Assembly: GCA_013368315.1 (NCBI GenBank)
Contig: JAACJM010000080.1
Span: 186,001-250,000, forward strand
From: Tetrapyrgos nigripes
Lineage: Eukaryota > Basidiomycota > Agaricomycetes > Agaricales > Campanellaceae
Direction: 5' to 3'
Length of the DNA: 64,000 nt
The notes beneath the pieces are model-generated. The model was given only the letters and a program-made list of their open reading frames with translations, searched no databases and had not been told where the DNA came from. The position numbers were made by a program, and so were the translations under genes. Below, one piece after another: positions 44,310 through 56,973 of the stretch. The first letter of the stretch is position 1. Each line of letters begins with the position of its first letter.

Positions 44310-47300
44310 TGTGCCTGTATTTATTTGTGAACAAAGTTTTGTTGCTCGTGCACATTGCTCAACGTGTGAAAAGTATCCTTTGAATAGTATTTGTAAGAGT
44401 AAGATCACTGATGAAATAACGCATTGGGTTTCAGATTCGGGTGCATCGACTCATTACAAACAATTTAATGGATTTTTGCTCAGTACCATAAGTTACCCAA
44501 TCCAATTCCACTTCAGATTGCTGATAAAAGATCTGAAACTTACCTTGAAGGTGTTGGAACTGTGTTTATTGAACACATCAATGAAGAAGGAGTCAAACAT
44601 ACTATAAAACTATACCCAGTGTTTTATCAACCAACTTGCACACATCGTTTGTTGTCTCGAGGATGTATTCTTCATGAAGGATACTATGAAATCTCACGAG
44701 ATGGCAAGTCCAAGTTTCGGAAAGAAGTAGATCAAAGTCTTCTGATGACATTATTACCAATGCATCGGAAAGACAATTTGCATTGGCTCAAATCGAAGAT
44801 TATCATTCCTGAGTCAGCAAATCTATCATCTACTCCTACTGATTATGACATCATGCATAACCGCTATGGACATACTGGAAAGGCAGTGGAAAGTCATATC
44901 ATAAAGAATACTAAAGGCTTGAAACCTTTTAAAGTACGTAAACATAGTGTATGTCGAGGCTGTGCCTTAGGCAAGACTCCATCGAAATCTTATCCTTTAT
45001 CAGAAAAGCGAGCTACAGAAGTATTAGAACTTGTGCATACAGATGTGAAACAACAACCATCTATATCATATCACAAGTACGAGTATTTTGTTGTCTTTCT
45101 TGATGACTTTAGTTCTTTCCCTGTAACCTTCCTTTTAGTAAGGAAATCTGATGTCTTTAAGTCTTTTAAAATGTACGTTGCCTGGGCAGAACAGTCTACT
45201 GGCAAAAAACTAAAGACTTTACGATCAGATTTGGGAACAGAGTTTATGAACGAAGATTTTGACAACTTCCTTGCTGAAAAAGGCATTATAAGACAAATGT
45301 CAGCCCCATACATACATCAACAAAATGGTCGTGCCGAGAGAATAATTAGAACACTCAATGAGAAGTCAGAAGCCATGCGCCATCATGCAGATGGACCTCC
45401 TTCTTGGTGGGAATTTTCTCTTGCCACAGCTACTTTTGTAGCATGTCGCACACCAACAAAACGACTCAAATGGAAGACTCCTTTTGAATTGTGGTACAAA
45501 AAGAAACCAGATGTATCTTTTTTCCGTTCTTGGGGATGCGCTGCATATGTATTCATCCCAGAAAAGAAAAGAGTAAATAAACTCTCCCCAAAATCGGAAT
45601 TAATGATCTTTGTTGGTTACGAAAAAGGTTCTAAAGCCTGGTTATTCATGAGACGTGACAATTCACTCTTTGTTAGTCCACAAGCACTCTTCATTGAGAA
45701 ATGGTTTCCACAAGTCTTATCATCCGAAACAGAAGAAAGTGACAAATCCACCAAACCTGTCCAACCTTCTGAATTAATGCGCAGTTTGCACAAACAGGGT
45801 ACAAATAATCTCCCACCTGACCCTGTAGTACCCCTCGATTTAGATGACCTGTTCCGAGATCAATTTGATGATCAAGGTAATGGTGATCATCAAGATATTG
45901 ATGATGGAAATGGTTCGGATACTACTTCTGAAGACCATAATCCTGGTGCACACCAACCTTCTGATCCAAATGACTCCGCAACAGAATCTATACAATCTCG
46001 TGAACCGACTCCACCACCTGCACCAGAACCACCTGCTCAAGTACCTGCTGATCCTGTACCTGTACAAGGTCCTCAACCAGTTAATCCACGAAACGTCGAT
46101 TTAACTACTGGTAGATTTATAAATAGAGAACCCATTCCAAATCAGACTAGATCTTCAGATCGTCAATCTAGACCAAATTGGAGAATTACAGATCCGAACA
46201 TGCAACACAGTAGAGACATACCACGAGGTGGATGGACTAGAGTAACTCCGAGAGTAACTCGTTCTCAATCTCGTGCTACTGGTTCGCAAACTGTAACAGA
46301 TCCAACTCCATCAACTTCTCAAGTCAGAGAAGAGAGTGACAATGAAGATCAATCTGAAACAGAACCAGGACCTAGTGGAGAAATTGCGGAGTTTCTTGAA
46401 CAAGATGTTTTAGAACAACGTGTTCAACAAGGGGGAGTATGGTTACAAAATTATCTCTTATCGCAGGCCTTTGTAGATAATAAACAAGGAAGTTCCTCTG
46501 CGACACCTCTGTTTATTCACAATACTCCTATTGCTTTAGTGGATGAATATCCATATCATCATGATACCAATAGAGATCCAGATCCAAAAAATAAAAGAGA
46601 TAAAGTTACAAAAGATCTGATAGACTATTGGGAAAATAAGACCTTCGTGCAACACTGGACATCAACTAATGATTTCAGGAACGCTCCAAAGGATCTTAAA
46701 AAGCAATGGGAAGAAGCTTGTCAGTATGAGATTGATCAATTGAAAAAACAAAATGTCTTTGAATTGGTAGATCTTCCCAAAGGTCGTAAACCAGTCAGAT
46801 GTCGTTGGGTATTCAATATTAAATCAAACAAAACAAAACGTGCACGACTCGTTGCAAAGGGTTTTTCCCAGACAGAAGGAATTGATTATAACAATGTATT
46901 CAGTCCAGTAGTCCGCTTCGAAACGGTTAGACTGTTACTTGCCATTGCTGCTATAGAGAATTGGGAGATTAAGGCACTAGACGTCAAAAGTGCTTTTCTC
47001 TATGGACTTCTTGACGAAGAAATCTATATGACGCAGCCTGATGGCTTTGTTAGTCAGGACAGAAGCAAGGTTTGGAGGTTACGCAAGGCACTTTATGGTC
47101 TGAAACAAGCAAGCTTAGCCTGGTGGACTGAATGCACAAAGTATATGCAATCTTTAGGCTTTAAGCGCTTACATTCAGATGCCGGCGTATATATTTACTG
47201 TATGAATGGCAAAACCATAATAGCCATCATATATGTAGACGATGCGTTATGGATGGGTTCAGATCTGAAATTATTAAACAGATTGATGAATCAATTCATG

Positions 47301-48191
47301 GCTAAATGGGAATCTCATGATCTCGGAGATGCAAAGGAATTTTTAGGCATGCGCATAAAACGTGATCGAAAGAAAAGTATTCTTACTCTTGATCAAGAAG
47401 ACTATTTGAATAAAATCATCAAACGTTTTGGTGCTGAGAATATGAAGCACGCAACGACGCCTATGCCACAGTCATATATTCCTTTAGCACACGATGGTAA
47501 TGTTGATACCAAAGTTAGAACTTTGTTCCAACAAGTGATTGGCTCGATCCTTTATCTTATGCTTGGTACTCGCCCTGATATAGCTTTTGCTGTTATCAAA
47601 TTGTCAACATATTCAGCAAATCCCTCGCCAGACCATCTGAAGAAAGCTATGTACATCATAAGATACTTGCTTTCTACGAAACATTATAGACTCATCTATG
47701 ATGGATCTAAATCTAGTGGTCTTATAGGTTTTTGTGATAGTGACTGGGCACAAGATAGAGATAATCGTCATTCACAAACTGGCTTTATTTTTGAGCTTGC
47801 ACAGGGTTCAATCTGCTGGTCAAGTCGAAAACAAAAAACTGTTGCATTGTCCTCCACTGAAGCCGAGTACATGGCACTTTGTGAATGTGCAAAACAGGCT
47901 CTATGGATTAAAACTCTATTAAAAGAAATCGGTTTTAAATTGAATCATGTTCCTATTGTTGGTGACAATCAAAGCTCGATCTTTATTAGTCAAAATCCTA
48001 TCACTGAATCAAGATCGAAGCATATTGATATACGTTACCATTTTATAAGAGAACTGATTCAGGAGTCTAAAAAGATCCAACTCTATTTTACTCCTGGAAA
48101 CGAAAATCGTGCAGACCTTCTAACAAAGAATCTTGGGCACATTAAGTTTCTTAAATTCCGCAATGAGTTAGGACTATTCTTTGATTCTTAA
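44284..48191 (+). CDS. pol: Copia Pol polyprotein (protease, integrase, RT, RNase H)
   Basis: The protease motif DSGAST is at about 44435, in frame 1. The remainder runs in the same frame as Gag from about 44478 to TAA 48189-48191. Domains in order: GAG-pre-integrase zinc region (HNRYGHTGK ... CRGCALGK, 44857-44975), integrase core with VHTDVK, LRSDLGTEF and QQNGRAER (D, D, E), a Pro/Gln-rich linker, reverse transcriptase with ALDVKSAFLYG and YVDD at 47232-47243, and RNase H with DSDWA, STEAEY, DNQSS and SKHIDIRYHF. Pol copies RNA to cDNA and integrates it. The protease segment and the rest differ by one base at a T-run (44473-44477). Otherwise the 1,200 codons are open and motifs intact. Confidence 0.93.
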
Positions 48192-48325
48192 ATATACTTA
48201 TGGGTTGGAAACAACCGTCAAGATTTTCAGAGTGGATACTATTCGCATTCCATTATGTTTATGCTCATGCAAGAATCATTTAATCCTTGATGTGCGCTTA
48301 CAATGCTGCACTTAAGTCCGCATCT

Positions 48326-48339
48326 AAAGCGAGGGGGAG
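48326..48339 (+). other. Polypurine tract
   Basis: AAAGCGAGGGGGAG lies directly before the 3' LTR. Such tracts resist RNase H and prime plus-strand DNA synthesis. Confidence 0.85.
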
Positions 48340-48738
48340 TGTTGAAATATATACCTTCCATGTATAGTAACTATGATTCTATATGGAGTTATTATGAAAC
48401 TTCTACGTAGCTATAAGTATGCTAGTCCTCCAGGACATTCTCCGGACATTACTCTTATCTTCTACTATGTAGTGATATCTCTGTAGATAGCAATATGGCC
48501 AATGGCAATATCCTCTTAGTCTCTAGGTATGTCCATGGACAATGTAGATATTAGTAATTACATGCTCTTTATCTAGTATAAAAGCTCTCTGTAAAGTTGT
48601 AGATACTACAGAACAATATCCAGTTCTATCTGCTCTACAAGCAACTTGTATCTAAGCTCTACTAGCTTTCTACTCAGCCCTCTATTTGGTGAGCTCTACT
48701 GACTAGTCACCCTACGCTGAATATTTGCTGCTTCTTTA
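48340..48738 (+). repeat. 3' LTR
   Basis: This 399-bp copy matches the 5' LTR except at two bases and is followed by the target duplication CTCCT. It would supply polyadenylation signals for the element's RNA. Confidence 0.95.
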
Positions 48739-48743
48739 CTCCT

Positions 48744-49274
48744 CTGCTCCTCTGCTTCTCTCGTTGCTTTTAGTGCTGGGAGTGTTATAACTTTGAATAA
48801 CCCGTCTACCTTGTCAAAGTCAAAGTGAAAATCGCGTTCCGATATCATGCCCCATTCTTGTCTTTGACTAAAAAGTAATCCAGCTAGAAGGGGAAGTGGT
48901 TAGGGGGATTACTATCATATTGCGTCGTCATCCACCCAGCTCTTGGCGTCGTGGGCGTTGAGTGGGCGTCGGCAGCGGTGGACATACTACATAGTCAAAT
49001 TCTAAGATATTAGCTTGACGACAAGCGTCTTCTAACTCAGGTATATGAACGATAGCAATTTCAGTCTCAAGAGGCTTGTATGAGAAACTGGAAGAACAGG
49101 TCAGATCAGATTCTCCTATGCGCACAAGAGGTTTGCTTACTGTATTCCATAGGGCCTTCCGTGGTACGCTGCGGCGCAGCTATTGTACCTTCTGAGTCGT
49201 ACTATCTACATCGGAGGTTCGTTCTTCAGAAGAACTCCAAGTAGAGATTCTTTCTATTCACTAACGATCCTTAG
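48744..49274. other. Intergenic with a stray 38-bp ABC-transporter exon piece
   Basis: At 49001-49038 there is a copy of part of the ABC transporter exon at 51682-51719 with three mismatches; reverse-strand translation reads [14 protein letters not shown]. The rest has no gene. It lies where the missing 5' part of the OPT gene should be. Confidence 0.7.
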
Positions 49275-50868
49275 CTGCGATCACACATTTCTTCATCTGG
49301 CATTGGGGAACGATCTATAAAATCCTCAAGAACTATTGGGTATGTAGTAGTCCTATCTCTCGAATTCGTTTTTTTTTTTTTTCACCATCCTTCCCTTGCC
49401 AGACCGAAGAATGCCAAGACCCCCATTATCGCAAGATGAAAGTCTACAAAGAGATCACCAACTGGGCATACTTTGGCATTTTCGTAGTTTGTTTGGCTTT
49501 GGCGATTGGCCTAGCTTATGCAGCAAAGTCAGGATTACCAGCTTGGGCTCTGATTATTGCTGTCATATTTGCTTGGGGATTCACTCCTATCATTGGAACA
49601 GTGAGTTATAGTTTATTTTGCTTAATATGTGAAGTGATCATCAATTAACCTGTGATAACTAGCTGTACGCGACTGTAGGGTACGCTCCAAACATTCAGAA
49701 CTTGATGCAGGTAATTGCAATCTTATATACTTGATCTCGGAAGATCCTGATATCCATTCCTTTCAGATGCTTGGAGGTGCTCTAGTCCCTGGAAAGCCCG
49801 TCGCCAAAATGTACTTTACGCTGTACGGAGAGAACCCAATATTACAGGCTCTTGCATTACCCGGAGACTTGAAGATGGTTTGTCTACCTCTGCTCTTTAT
49901 ATCCTCCGGCATTGGTTCACAAGGGTTTGATAGGGACAATACACTAAAATTCCTCCTCGTGTAACGTTCATGTTACAAATGATAGGAACCATCGTTGTAA
50001 GTGCTTCTTCGCTCGACTGCTCGCCGGGAGCATACCTTCATAATCATTACAGGGAGGAATTCTGAACTTCACCATCATGACGGTGCGTTTTTTGATTTTT
50101 CTGAAGCGAAACTTGATTGATGCTTTACCTCTACTTGAATCAGGGAACAAATGTATGGTCAGGTCAGCAAGTCCAGTCCTACAACAGTGCCGCAGTCGCC
50201 TGGGGTGCTCTCGGAAAGCCGCTTTACGCTACTGGGACACGATACGGAGTAAGCTATTGTGTAGTATCGTTTCATCTAATATTCATGATCTTACATGCTT
50301 GTCGACCTGCAGTTCGTGCCATACATGCTTCTTGTTGGCTTAGGCGTCCCTATTCCGTTCTGGCTGGCCCACAAGAGATGGCCAAAAGTTGGATTCAACT
50401 ACATCTTCACGCCGGTTCTCGTTGGTCAGTACTCACATATCTTTACTTCTGACTCCATAAATACTCAGATGTCTACATGTAGCTGAACTTGGGTTACTGA
50501 GCGTCGGTATCAATTCTAGCGTCTTCACGACCTTCGTCCTCTCCGTATTCTCTCAGTACTACTTGCAAAAATATCGTGCAACTTGGTTCCGAAAATACAA
50601 GTACGTCCATTATCTGATCAATATCTGAAAAGGTAGAGTACTCACAGCCAGAGTCTAGCTTCCTGATGAGTGCTGCGTTAGATGGAGGAACATCTGTGAT
50701 GATCTTCGTCTGGACATTTGCTGTAGGAGGTGCAGGCGGCAAGGCGATTCCCTTCCCTAACTGGGCATTAGTAGGTGTCTCATACAACCTTCACGGAACC
50801 TCTTATTCACTTCTGCCTCTCAGAATCCCGTCGGCAACGCAGATTATTGCAAGAGACTCAACAACTAG
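49275..50868 (+). pseudogene. OPT-family oligopeptide transporter, 5'-truncated
   Basis: Exons read AAITHFFIWHWGTIYKILKN, DPHYRKMKVYKEITNWAYFG, a hydrophobic segment ending WGFTPIIGT, MLGGALVPGKPVAKMYF, GQYTKIPPRVTF, GTNVWSGQQVQSYNSAA, FVPYMLLVGLGVPIPFWLAH, a VGINSSVF segment, AALDGGTSVM and finally NPVGNADYCKRLNN, with stop TAG at 50866-50868. The order and motifs fit the C-terminal half of proton-coupled OPT transporters, which move small peptides across membranes. The N-terminal half (about 350 residues) is absent, and a short segment between ILNFTIMT and GTNVWSG seems missing. Introns are short and mostly canonical, so the surviving part decayed little, but it cannot make a normal transporter. 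Confidence 0.85.
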
Positions 50869-51172
50869 CACTCTTCGCATCTTTACATTTCGTTCTATGC
50901 ATTCTCACTGGTTGTTCACTGGCCTTGGTTGACCCCTCGTTCTTTCGTTCTCCGTGTAGATCTGCGTTTATGGTGGCATGTATTGCGATTGAATCAGTAC
51001 GAATCAACGAAGCGTGGCGTATCGAGCGCAGAGAAATTGGCTAGATAAACGAAGACTGTAGTACATGTATACAATGATGCAAGAGCGTCGAGTGCGGGGT
51101 TCATATCAAACGAATGTCAGTATTTATTATAATAATAAGTTGGGGTACTTGTAAGGATGTGTATATCAAATT
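50869..51172. other. Space between convergent OPT and ABC genes
   Basis: Both neighbours end here. No further gene is visible. A TTATAATAATAA tract at about 51127-51138 could serve 3'-end formation on either strand. Confidence 0.4.
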
Positions 51173-54100
51173 TCAATCTTTCCTACTCAACGCCTGCAAT
51201 TGCACTAGCTCATAATAACCCTCCTTTCTGGCTAGCAGATTCTCGTGAGTACCCGCTTCAGCAACACGACCTTCCTTAATAACGTATCTAGAAATCAGAG
51301 TCACAATCAATAAAGCCGATTGGAGTACGAAGGAGACTAAGCACTTACATGCAATCGGCATTTTGGATACTCGACAACCGATGAGCAATAGCAATAGTCG
51401 TCCGACCCTTGGCAGCTCTATCCAACGCCTCTTGAACAACCTTTTCCGAATTAGAGTCGAGTGCAGAAGTCGCTTCGTCCAGAAGGAGGATCTTGGGATT
51501 GCGGATAAGAGCCCGAGCGATAGCGATACGCTGCTTTTGTCCAATAGAGAGCTGGGAGCCTTTTCCACCGACTTCAGTATCAAAGCCACTGTTTAAAGAA
51601 GTGTATAAGAATCCAGAGCATGGAAAGGTGAGTAATACCAGGCGAAGTGGCAAGCCCTACTGAGGTAGTCCTTGTATGAACTCTAAAATATTAGCTTGAC
51701 GACAAGCGTCTTCCAATTCTTCCTGGGTGACTTTGTTCATTGACTTGATGGCACCAAGGAGAATGTTGAAGCGAACGGTGCCTGCATAAAGTGTAGGTTC
51801 CTGTGAAACCGATGCGATCGTTTTGCGGTACTCGGAGACGTTGAGAGAGGTTATGGGGGTGTCGTCCAACTGGCAAGGAGATAAAAGGATCAGTTCAGAC
51901 GAATGAATTAATACGTTATTTCCAGGAGCTTACATAGATGTGACCAGCTAATGGTTTGTAGAATCTTTCAATCATCTGAATGCTAACGGTTCCCCTAATA
52001 AATCTTTCTATGCCGCAGAAAGAAAAAATTCAAGACGTACATAGTACTCTTGCCACACCCACTCGCACCAACCAACGCAATAAACGTCCCTCGCTCAATT
52101 TTGAGGTTCAGGCCACGCAAAACGTGCACACCAGGACGAGTCGGATAACTAAAATGGACGTTATCCAATCTAATCTGACCGCCAACATGATCCAGACGGA
52201 GAGATTCGCCAGAAGACGATTCTGCGTCAATTTGGGGTATTGAGTCAATGAGCTGTACGATTTCAGCTGCAGCACTTTTGGCTGCAGCTAGGTCAGGAAC
52301 AAAGGAAAAGATGTTGCCTGCTTGGATGGCCCCGAATGTGACGGACTGCCACGTACAAGTATGAGTGCAGAGGCAAAGGTAGCTCAGGAAACAGACAGAC
52401 GTACCATGAGTGCAACGAAAAACCTAAAAGTCGAGATTTCCAGCGTTGACACTAATCTAGACCCATACCAGAACACCAAAGCGATGACGAAAAAGACCAT
52501 GGAAGATGAAAGAGCGAATAATCCGTTGGAAAAAATGGCTGTTCTCTTGGATGTTTTCAAGGGTCCTTCGAGAGACTTGCTATAGAGCCGAAGACAATCC
52601 TCTTCTCGAGTCAAAGATGCAACGGTACGGATGGAGTTGGCGGCTTCGCAAGCTAGTTGAGCAGAAGTGGAGTGTAGCTTTTTGTCTGCTTCGTCTTTGT
52701 GGACGATGACCCGCTGCACCGGTAGGCAAGCTCGTTAGGAATTTCCACGTAGCCAGAGGATTGACATGTACTTACAAGGCGAATGTAGCCAGTGGTAACC
52801 AATAAAGGAGTGCAAGCTATAAACCAAAACACAAACTGGTTACATCTGTAGATACAGAGTTGAGCACTTACCCAATGCCACGAGACCAATCTTCCAAGAA
52901 AAAATGAGCCCCACGATGCTTCCACCGACCAGAGTAGACAAGGACTGAATGATGCTATTGGCAGATGATTAAGACCCAACATCAAGCCATTTAGAAGACC
53001 CTTACACTCCGAGAGTAACGCCAACCAAACCGTTGACCTTTTGAGGGTTGTCACTGAGTTCTGAAGTCAATGTACCTGCGTTATTCTCATCCCTATCAAA
53101 GAACTCAACTGAAGGAAGATGAGGAGAGGAGGGGGTTGATCAATGCACAGACACGTTGAAACTGTGAAATAGGAACGATGAACGCACTATCTTGTCTGAG
53201 GATAGCTTTGAAACTCAGTCTTCTAAGCTTGGCAGTAACGGTAGCAGCAGTGGCAGGGAAGCAATAATTCTGATATCCGATGAATGATCCGGAGAGGATA
53301 GCGATGAGGAAGAACCTGTACGAGAAGGAAACATCAATCGCAGGCATAAGAGTTGATACTCTTCCCGAAAGAGCGAATCCGAATTTACCAGAGCGCAACA
53401 CGATCATTCTCGAATCTCATCTCATGGCCATACTTCGAGAACCCGTTGATACCTAGAGCTGATAACCAGAAGCAATGTGAACAGTGAGATGACGTTTGTT
53501 GAATAGAGAAACACCATACCATACACAATCCCATACGCAGGGTAAACCAATCCACCCAGGATAGCACAAACAGCTCCAATAGCATAAGTTCTCCAGCCAT
53601 CAGAGTTGAGATTTGCCGTTCGATAGAAGAGATAAGGAAGACTATATTTATCCAGGTCCTTTTGGAAGCGCATGTTGGCTTCTAGATCTGAACCAAGCTG
53701 TTCCTTTGCCTCCACAAGCTCGTTTTTCGACGGAGAATGACTGGTGCTTTTCTGAAGAAACGGGAAACCTTCGCGTAGGTTGACATCCTGATCATCCTCG
53801 TGAGCCACTTCACGAAGCTTCTGGGACTGTACCAGTCGAGCGTAAGGACCATCCTCGCTCCTGAGGAGTTCATCGTGTGTCCCCTGTTCGAGGAGAAGAC
53901 CATCACCCATTACGAAGATGATATCAGCGTCCCTGATGGTCGAGAGGCGGTGAGCAATTGTGATTGTCGTTCGTCCTAGTAGAAGAAATAAGTCCGCATT
54001 GATGAAGGGTTTGGAGAGCACCGGATTGACTTACCTGCAGAAGCTTTCTCCAAGGCATCTTGGACAATACCTTCACTCTGAGTATCCAGGGCGGAGGTTG

Positions 54101-56242
54101 CTTCGTCGAGAAGAAGAATCCTAGGGTCCGAAACAATAGCCCTAGCAATGGCAATACGTTGCCTCTGTCCAACACTAAGCAATCCCCCGCGAGACTCATA
54201 TCCCAAAGGCAGTTTCATAATGAAACCATCAGCATTCGCCTTGATACATGCATCTTGAATCATTTTGAACTTGACTTCCTCATCTACGTGCTCGTGGACG
54301 GTTCCAATGAGACCGTACGCGACGTTTTCTTTGATATTGGTGGCGAAGAGAACGGGTTCTTGGCTAACAAGACCGATTTGCGAACGAAGCCATTTGATAT
54401 TGAGGGTTTTGAGGTCACAACCGTCGAGTTTGATGACGCCTTGGGAGGGATTGTAGAAGCGCTCAACCAGCGAGATTACCGTAGATTTTCCGCTTCCAGA
54501 GGCTCCTACCAGAGCAGACGTCTTGCCCTATACAGTCATATGAGAAAGTTGTGGAGAACGTCATAAATCTGATCAACACACTTACCGCTGGGAAATTTAG
54601 AGAAAGATCTTTGAGAACCCTGACTTCCGGTCTCGAGGGATAGCTGAACTTGATGTTCTCCAAGGTGATTTCACCTTTCACCGAGAGTGGGTCTGGTTTC
54701 AGTCCTGACGGATCTGCGGAGTCAATATGAGGCACGCGATCAATCGTTGCGAAAAGTTTAGCGGCAGCAGCTTGTCCGTTCGAGATGGCTGTAAAACAGA
54801 ATTGTCCTTAAAAATAAGAATGCGCATGTATTTTCAAAGACTTACCTTCTGTCTCGGCGGTGAGGTACCCAAGGGAAAGAGCGCCAACGAGAATGGACAT
54901 GAAGGCGTTGACGACTTCGCCAGAGGTAGCTAGTTGGAATTGGGTTAGCAAAGGGATAAAAGGTTGAGATAGGGAAGCATGCGCACCTTGGCCGTGCAAG
55001 ATGAGAGTAGTACCGAAGTTGAAAGCTATATCGAAGAGAACAATCAATATAACATCAAAGGGAGTCATGAAAGCGTGCATACCAAGCCCATACGATGAAT
55101 AAGTAATAAAAAAGAAACTCCCAACCATAGCACCATGCCAAATTGCCCCCCTTCGGTCGACCCTCTCCGAACCATCTATCTTCTTATCGTAGAGCCTAGA
55201 CAATATCCTTTGGCTACCAAAAGCTTGTGCGGTTCTGATAGCAGAGATCACCTCTTCAGCGATACTACCACCCTCGGCAACCGCGTTGAGGGAAGTTTGA
55301 GTATATTTCGAAGTGAACATGCTGAATAATCCGCCCATGATGGCCATACATGGCATGATACTGGTCATGGCGAGAGCGAGCCTCCACGACCTGATATATG
55401 CGAGGATAAAACCGGTGACAAAGGACGATAGGTAGTTGACAATGGTCGGTACTTTATCGGATATACCTTGTTGCACCAAATCTGTTTTCAAAGTGAAGCT
55501 TAGCTATGGAACGTCGCATGGTGAGAACATTATAATAGACGACTCACGAGTATCGGTCTGAATACGGGTCGCAACCTCTCCAGCACCGACATTGTCGAAA
55601 TAAGCAATGTCTTGACGAAGGACAGCTTGGAGATAACGTTCCCGAATTCGTCTAGCATTTATTTCGCCGGTGTACACCCAGATATACATGTAGACATAGG
55701 TGCAAACGAACATGCCACATCCTAGCAGTTAAAAAGATACCATGATGAGCAACTGTTCAGACGGATTCAACGTGTCTACGCACCCATTACCACAAGCCAT
55801 ATAGCATCCATAGCGGCGGTATGACGAAAATCGCGTGCAACAGCGTCAAAATCCATTGTTGGGTCATGTACGGCAGCTTGGAAATTGATGAAAGCCATGG
55901 TAAGATCACTGAACAAAAGGGTCATCAACGGCTGGAAGCAAGTAAGTTTACGCATAGAGTATCTGAAACTGTGCAAGTACGCACCTGAGCTGCCCCAGCT
56001 GCCATGGCGCACAGCAATCCAATCGCATCCAGTAGTAGCTCGAACCTTGTCGAGAATCTGGAAATGTCGAACAATAAGTACCAGTATTGGCCGAATATAA
56101 ATCAAGCTCCCCACCTGAACAACTGTATAAAGCCAACTGGTGCGGTCCCTGGCTCGGCCGATGGTTTAGATTCCTGGGGAGGTGAAATTTTCGAATGTTC
56201 ACCGCTCTTCTCCTCCACTTGATGGTCTGGCACATCTAACAT
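51173..56242 (-). CDS. ABCB-type full-length multidrug/pheromone ABC transporter
   Basis: The ATG at 56240-56242 starts [16 protein letters not shown]; the last codons read ALSRKD before TGA at 51173-51175. About 18-20 short introns interrupt it, giving an estimated 1,300-1,350 residues, normal for the family. Layout: TMD1 (about 56.1-54.9 kb), NBD1 with Walker [10 protein letters not shown], signature LLSVGQRQR, Walker [14 protein letters not shown] and H-loop IAHRLSTI; linker with [14 protein letters not shown]2 (about 53.6-52.3 kb); NBD2 with [31 protein letters not shown] and IAHRLSSI. It should be an ATP-driven plasma-membrane exporter related to Pmd1, Ste6 and P-glycoprotein; the substrate is unknown. 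Both signature motifs lack the usual third-position Gly. No frame break was found where I joined exons, including a GTGCGT donor near 53187 that restores RQDIEFFD. Confidence 0.9.
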
Positions 56243-56973
56243 GCTGGGAGAACGTAAGGTAAGTTGCCTCGATGAATAAAGAGTAAAGAAACTGATGAAA
56301 AGCAGCCGTTGAGAATGCCATGATATACATATAGTCGTGGTTCGTAATGAAGATTTGTTATTTGTCCTTATTTTTCTGCCGTGGGTTTGTTTGTCTACCG
56401 ATGAAAATGAATGGGAACCTGAAGGCTGCTGACGCTAAAGCGCTGAAGGCTGATCATCATACAGGCCGTGTCGCTTGCGTATATGTACATATCTCGGCCA
56501 GATATCAATAAGAATATGTACAGTCGAGAGTCTGCAGCACTAGGCTTGTACTAGACCAAACGGCAAAACGGCTTGCAGTGCCGCCGGCAATTGCCAGCCA
56601 ATCAGGTTTATGGGCTCAGCTGTAACTGAGGGTTCCGCCACAGCAAAAAGGCTAAAGTCACAGACGATTATTGCGATTTACACTCTAATTTGACTACATG
56701 ACAATCAGCGAGTCATCTGCACTGGTAGTGTTGCAGGAGCGTGGAGAAGATTTCGCCTAGAAAACTTTTTTAGGGCTAAACACGCCAGCGCTGCAACCCG
56801 AGCTCTTCAGTTCTTCGTAGTACCTTTATAAAAGAATATTATATTAATTCGCAAAGATGAAACTGTACATTAACACTTCTTGACAATCGGAGACCAAAAT
56901 ACATAGTAGCCCAGAGCCTGACAGACAAACAGACAGTAAAAGGACCATGTTAGCGAAAGACTTGACCTTTGCA
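56243..56973. promoter_or_regulatory. ABC transporter upstream region and 3' flank of the carrier-like gene
   Basis: The ABC transporter reads left from 56242 and the carrier-like gene ends at 56974 from the right, so this stretch holds the ABC promoter. A CCAATCAGG box (about 56597) and several CCAAAC/GCCGC words are present. Which of them function is unknown. No coding sequence is seen. Confidence 0.35.

Larger units (their letters stand above)
40650..48738 (+). mobile_element. Complete Ty1/copia LTR retrotransposon, 8,089 bp
   Basis: Two 399-bp LTRs (40650-41048 and 48340-48738) begin TGTTGAAATA and end CTTCTTTA. By eye they differ at two positions. CTCCT flanks both ends (40645-40649 and 48739-48743). 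A primer-binding site, a leader of about 840 bp, Gag, Pol in copia order (protease, integrase, reverse transcriptase, RNase H) and a polypurine tract are all present. The near-identity of the LTRs points to recent insertion. The two single-base frame changes between Gag and Pol are described separately. Confidence 0.95.

Noticed and set aside
44470..44480. Classical -1 ribosomal frameshift heptamer in the copia Pol
   Set aside because: Only five T are present (GGATTTTTG), which does not give X XXY YYZ in the reading frame, and no downstream pseudoknot is evident.
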